This document shows, in pieces, positions 60,907 through 64,000 of a stretch of DNA of 64,000 nucleotides (the first letter of the stretch is position 1; each line of letters begins with the position of its first letter). The notes beneath the pieces are model-generated. The model was not told the origin of the DNA. It made no database searches and saw only the letters and a program-made list of their open reading frames with translations. This DNA is from Gordonia crocea. GTDB taxonomy: Bacteria; Actinomycetota; Actinomycetes; Mycobacteriales; Mycobacteriaceae. The stretch covers positions 1 to 64,000 of the forward strand of contig NZ_BJOU01000019.1 in assembly GCF_009932435.1 (NCBI RefSeq), in the 5' to 3' direction. The translations under genes were made by a program, and so were the position numbers.

Positions 60907-62289
60907 ATGTCGTCTCGTCCACTCCTCCGCCTGTCCGCGTTCGTCATGAACACCACGTCGCACATCCTGCACGGGGCGTGGCGGCGGCCGGAGGCCCAGC
61001 AGCACAACTTCAACTCGCTCGAGCACTGGGTTTCCTTGGCCCGCAAGCTCGAAGAGGGCAAGTTCGACTTCATCTTCTTCGCCGACGTGGTGGGCCTCTA
61101 CGACGACTACCGCGGCGGCTGGGACAAGTTCGTCGAGACCGGGTTGCAGATCCCCAGCAACGACCCCTCGGTGATCGCGTCGGCCATTGCCTACAACACC
61201 GAGAACCTGGGCATCGCGATTACCAGCTCGGTGCTGCAAGACCACCCGTTCAGCTTCGCCCGCCGCATCTCCACGCTCGACCACGCGTCGAACGGCCGGA
61301 TCGCCTGGAACATCGTGACCAGCCCCAGCCAGAACCCGTCGCGCAACTTCGGCCTGCCCGGGTTGACCCCGCACGACGAGCGGTATGTGTGGGCCGACGA
61401 GTACGTCGATGTCGTCTACAAATTGTGGGAGGGGTCTTGGGACGACGGGGCGCTGATCCAGGACAAGACGTCCGGGCGCCACGGCGACCCGAGCAAGATC
61501 CACAAGATCAACCACGAGGGGAAGCGTTACCGCGTCGAGGGGCCGCACCTGGCGGCACCGTCGCCGCAGCGCACCCCGGTGCTCTTCCAGGCCGGCTCGT
61601 CGCCAGCCGGGCGCCGGTTCGCCGCGCGCAACGCCGAGGCCCAGTTCATCATCTCGCCGTCGCCGGAGGCCGCCGCGCCGTTGATCGCCGACACCGACCG
61701 CCTCGTCGTCGAGGCCGGCCGCCGGGCCGGTGACGTGACGTACTTCCAGGGGTTGAACTTCGTCATCGGGTCGACCGAGGAGGAGGCGCGCCGCAAGGAG
61801 GCCGAGCTCGAGGAGTCCATCGACATCGACACGATGGTGGCCCACCTCGCCGGCGGCACGGGACGTGACCTGGGCTTTCTGGACCTCGACACCCCGATCG
61901 GCGAGATCGAGTCGGAGGCGTCACGCAGCCTGCTGCAGTGGGTCGAGGAGGCCGTCCAGGGCCGCCCGGCGACGGTGCGCGACGTCGGCCTGCTGACCGG
62001 CCGGTCGTCGCGGGTGGTCGGCACCCCCGAGCAGATCGCCGACATCTTGGAGCGGTGGCAGGATGCCGGTGTCGGCGGCATCAACGTGGTGAACTCCACC
62101 ATTCCGGGCAGCTACGTCGAGTTCATCGACCACGTGGTACCGGTGCTGCGCGAGCGCGGATTGGTGCAGCGCGACTACGCCGACGGCACGGTGCGGCGCA
62201 AGCTGACCGGTGACGATCTGCTGCCCGATCGGCACCCGGCCGCCGCCTATCGGGGGGCGTTCACGCCGGCGGTGGCCGCCGCCGACTGA
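60907..62289 (+). CDS. NtaA/DmoA-family FMN-dependent monooxygenase
   Basis: A 460-residue luciferase-like monooxygenase of the nitrilotriacetate/dimethylsulfide type: LSAFVMNTTSHILHGAWRRP, FDFIFFADVVGLYDDY, the conserved SPSQNPSRNFGL-type and RYRVEGPHLAAPSPQRTPVL segments, and QAGSSPAGRRFAARNAEAQF. Such enzymes oxygenate with reduced FMN supplied by a separate reductase; none is seen here. It starts at ATG 60907 (GAAAGG upstream), 96 bp after mftD. It may belong to the mft region or be a separate unit. Substrate unknown. Confidence 0.9.
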   Translation: MSSRPLLRLSAFVMNTTSHILHGAWRRPEAQQHNFNSLEHWVSLARKLEEGKFDFIFFADVVGLYDDYRGGWDKFVETGLQIPSNDPSVIASAIAYNTENLGIAITSSVLQDHPFSFARRISTLDHASNGRIAWNIVTSPSQNPSRNFGLPGLTPHDERYVWADEYVDVVYKLWEGSWDDGALIQDKTSGRHGDPSKIHKINHEGKRYRVEGPHLAAPSPQRTPVLFQAGSSPAGRRFAARNAEAQFIISPSPEAAAPLIADTDRLVVEAGRRAGDVTYFQGLNFVIGSTEEEARRKEAELEESIDIDTMVAHLAGGTGRDLGFLDLDTPIGEIESEASRSLLQWVEEAVQGRPATVRDVGLLTGRSSRVVGTPEQIADILERWQDAGVGGINVVNSTIPGSYVEFIDHVVPVLRERGLVQRDYADGTVRRKLTGDDLLPDRHPAAAYRGAFTPAVAAAD

Positions 62290-62518
62290 GGCTGGCCGGA
62301 CCGCGGAGCTGCGGCAGACTGAGGGGATGATCTGCCGCCGCCGTGCCGCGTTTGCGGCGTCCGGTCGGCTTGATGGAGCCACAATCAGTAGACTGCGGCG
62401 GATCATCCGGGCCACGCGTAGCGGACTACCCGATTCCGCGGCCGGCGACCGCTGCGGCGTCCGGCGTCGTCGACCGGGTCCAGGTAGTGGGGGTGTGGGG
62501 ATCGGATACGGTGGCGAC

Positions 62519-63019
62519 ATGCGCTACCGAGATCAGCCCACCGTCGAGGTCGAGATCAGCGTCGGCGCCGAGCCGTCAGCGGTGTGGCCGGTGGTCACCG
62601 ACATCGCTCTCCCGGTGGGCCTGCCGGGAGAGTTGCAGCGGGTCGAGTGGCTCGACGGTGCGACCGAACCGGTGGTCGGCGCGCGGTTCGTCGGGCACAA
62701 CAACATTGAGGGTGTCGGCCGCACCGAGACGATCTGCACCGTCGTCGAGGTCGAACCGGAGCGCCGTTGGGTCTACGAGGTCACCACCGGCGACATGGTG
62801 CCGTGGGCGCAGTGGGGCTTCGAGGTCGATCCCTCGCGCACCGGGTCGGTGGTGCGCCAGTTCGCGCGCATCGGTCTGGCCCCCTCGCCACTGAAGGCCG
62901 CGATCGACGCCGCACCGGAGAAAGAGGGGCGGATCATCTCCCGCCGCCTGGCCGGCTTCCGGGCGGCGATCACGGCGAACCTGGACGAGGTTCGACGGCG
63001 GTGCGAGTCGTCGGGCTAG
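62519..63019 (+). CDS. SRPBCC-family (polyketide cyclase-like) protein
   Basis: A 166-residue protein of the START/SRPBCC fold: VEVEISVGAEPSAVWPVVTD at the start, PVVGARFVGHNNIEGVGRTE, VEPERRWVYEV, and a final long helix RLAGFRAAITANLDEVRRR. The fold forms a hydrophobic pocket for lipids or aromatic ligands. TACGGT at 62507-62512 lies 6 nt before ATG 62519, suggesting a leaderless mRNA. The 229 bp before it (62290-62518) show no gene. Ligand unknown. Confidence 0.83.
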   Translation: MRYRDQPTVEVEISVGAEPSAVWPVVTDIALPVGLPGELQRVEWLDGATEPVVGARFVGHNNIEGVGRTETICTVVEVEPERRWVYEVTTGDMVPWAQWGFEVDPSRTGSVVRQFARIGLAPSPLKAAIDAAPEKEGRIISRRLAGFRAAITANLDEVRRRCESSG

Positions 63020-63041
63020 CGTTCGGCGTGTCGCCGGTCGC

Positions 63042-63467
63042 CTACGGGGAGGGAACGAGGCTGGAGCTGCCGGCGCCGTCAAGCGCCCGATAGATCCCGG
63101 CCATCGGGCCGACATAGATCGTCGTCGGTGTCGAGACGAAGTCTGTCGCCGCCTGCTGGGCGGGGTCATAGCAACGCACACCGACGCGGTACTTGCCGTC
63201 GGCCAACGGCGGTGAGGACACCGTCAGGTTCCCCGCACTGTATGACTTGTTGTCCGACAGCGTCTGAAAGTCGGTGCTGGTCCGATACTTCCGGAGGAAG
63301 CAGACCCAGAACGTCGACGGGGTCGACAACGTCGTGGTGATGGTCGCAACGTTTCCGGCGACGCTCACCTTGGTGGTCGGTGCTGCGCTCGCGGCACCGC
63401 TTCCAAGGCTGACTGAAATGAGGGCCGCCGCAGCCAGTATGCCGAGGCGGACGGTCGTTGGGGGCAT
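63042..63467 (-). CDS. Small secreted protein
   Basis: A 141-residue protein with a signal peptide (LGILAAAALISVSLGSGAAS, cleavage after ASA-A). The mature ~110 residues are beta-rich, with two Cys (FWVCFLRKY and GVRCYDPAQQ), and resemble an immunoglobulin-like secreted domain. No family is assigned. It converges on the SRPBCC gene with a 22-bp gap and is divergent from the mycofactocin-type SDR across 168 bp. Confidence 0.8.
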   Translation of the reverse strand: MPPTTVRLGILAAAALISVSLGSGAASAAPTTKVSVAGNVATITTTLSTPSTFWVCFLRKYRTSTDFQTLSDNKSYSAGNLTVSSPPLADGKYRVGVRCYDPAQQAATDFVSTPTTIYVGPMAGIYRALDGAGSSSLVPSP

Positions 63468-63612
63468 GGTCTTCTCCTCTGGTCGGGGTGAGTCGATCTC
63501 ATCGCGGACTCGAGGAGGTGGCGCGAGTAGACGACTACTCGAACTTTCCGACGGGCCGAACTCTCGACCCGATCACCAGGTTGGGAGGGCGCCGACGCCC
63601 CCGACCGCAAAC

Positions 63613-63626
63613 TAGAACGTGTTACA
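63613..63626. promoter_or_regulatory. KstR box upstream of the mycofactocin-type SDR
   Basis: TAGAACGTGTTACA fits TNNAACNNGTTNNA, with the half-site TAGAAC identical to that in the kshB box. It ends 9 bp before ATG 63636. Placement suggests the SDR belongs to the KstR regulon. Confidence 0.75.
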
Positions 63627-63635
63627 GTTTGCGAT

Positions 63636-64000
63636 ATGGGACAGTTCGACGGCCAGGTCGTCTACATCACCGGTATCGCCCGAGGTCAGGGCCGTAACCA
63701 CGCTGTGCGCTTCGCCGCCGAAGGCGCGTCGATCATCGGCCTCGACATCGCCGACCGGGTTGCCGATCACCAGACCTACCCGACGGCGACGGCCGACGAT
63801 CTCGCCGAGACCGTCCGGTTGGTCGAGGAGGCCGGCGGCAAGATCCTGGCCCGCCAGGGCGACACCCGCGATCTTGCGGTGCAGCAGCAGCTCGTCGCCG
63901 ACGGGATCGAGGCCTTCGGGCGCCTCGACCACGTCGTCGCCAACGCCGGCATCCTCACCTGGGGCCTGACGTGGGAGCTGACCGAGGCGCAGTTCACCGA
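63636..64000 (+). CDS. Mycofactocin-coupled SDR family oxidoreductase, 3' end outside window
   Basis: The first ~121 codons are in the window. The N-terminus VVYITGIARGQGRNHAVRFA has the insertion-bearing cofactor motif (GxARGQGRxHA) of mycofactocin-coupled SDRs, which hold NAD without exchange and pass electrons to mycofactocin. IIGLDIADRV and the extended loop before GDTRDL fit the same subfamily, and VVANAGILTWG follows. The gene runs off the window end. A KstR box precedes it, so a steroid alcohol substrate is likely by inference. Confidence 0.9.
   Translation, partial: MGQFDGQVVYITGIARGQGRNHAVRFAAEGASIIGLDIADRVADHQTYPTATADDLAETVRLVEEAGGKILARQGDTRDLAVQQQLVADGIEAFGRLDHVVANAGILTWGLTWELTEAQFT

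Noticed and set aside
59353..61845. 830-residue open frame antisense to mftD and the NtaA-type gene
   Set aside because: Shadow of two strongly supported genes.

Overview
This 64 kb window is high-GC actinobacterial DNA. Its gene content points to the mycolic-acid-containing order Mycobacteriales (Corynebacteriales): CYP51 with its small ferredoxin, KshB, a mycofactocin locus, Mce-associated-type membrane proteins, FurA-KatG and TetR-rich lipid catabolism islands. Gordonia or a close relative fits best, but that is an inference; no rRNA gene is present. Start codons are often GTG, genes overlap as ATGA or GTGA, and many genes look leaderless, with a TANNNT -10 box 6-7 nt before the start.

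Layout. (1) 1-12.6 kb: a divergent sterol/P450 island. CMD, HIBADH-like, SDR and aldehyde dehydrogenase genes run leftward. A TetR gene, CYP123-like, SDR, CYP51, ferredoxin, an NTF2-like protein, a conserved unknown, another SDR, a second unknown and a double-hotdog thioesterase run rightward. The order matches the M. tuberculosis Rv0771-Rv0762c region as I remember it. (2) 13-23 kb: a TIGR03084-like protein, AtuA, two acyl-CoA dehydrogenases, both subunits of a biotin-dependent acyl-CoA carboxylase, an enoyl-CoA hydratase and a TetR regulator. This is probably a branched-chain or isoprenoid acyl-CoA route, like the Rv0976c-Rv0971c block. (3) 23-34.5 kb: secreted protein, methyltransferase, katG-furA, two MFS exporters each beside its own regulator, xthA, a secreted glycine-zipper protein and a TetR/deazaflavin-nitroreductase pair. 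(4) 34.5-39.3 kb: the str operon (rpsL, rpsG, fusA, tuf) with a strong promoter, a ~310 nt leader and a UUCG terminator. (5) 39-47.6 kb: hydrolases, a VWA lipoprotein, an MpaB/DUF2236 protein, two membrane proteins and menC. (6) 47.7-54.7 kb: a translationally coupled operon of a CYP136-like P450, TetR, SDR, four small Mce-associated-type membrane proteins, a FAD reductase and an AlkD-like protein. (7) 54.7-64 kb: an F420-type oxidoreductase, DoxX, kshB under a KstR box, mftR divergent from mftABCD, an NtaA-type monooxygenase, an SRPBCC protein, a secreted protein and a mycofactocin-type SDR under a second KstR box, cut by the window end.

The most unusual feature is a family of 21-bp tandem repeats (core CGCCGACTGGGCCCT on the sense strand). 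It occurs as six arrays, 30 well-formed units in all, every array in exact 21-bp register (two helical turns). Four arrays begin within about 15 bp of a stop codon, on the strand of the gene that has just ended. Two opposed arrays flank a 17-bp-stem palindrome. A second notable signal is a 30-bp palindrome present both before the DUF2236 gene and before the CYP136-like operon, which suggests co-regulation of two loci 3 kb apart.
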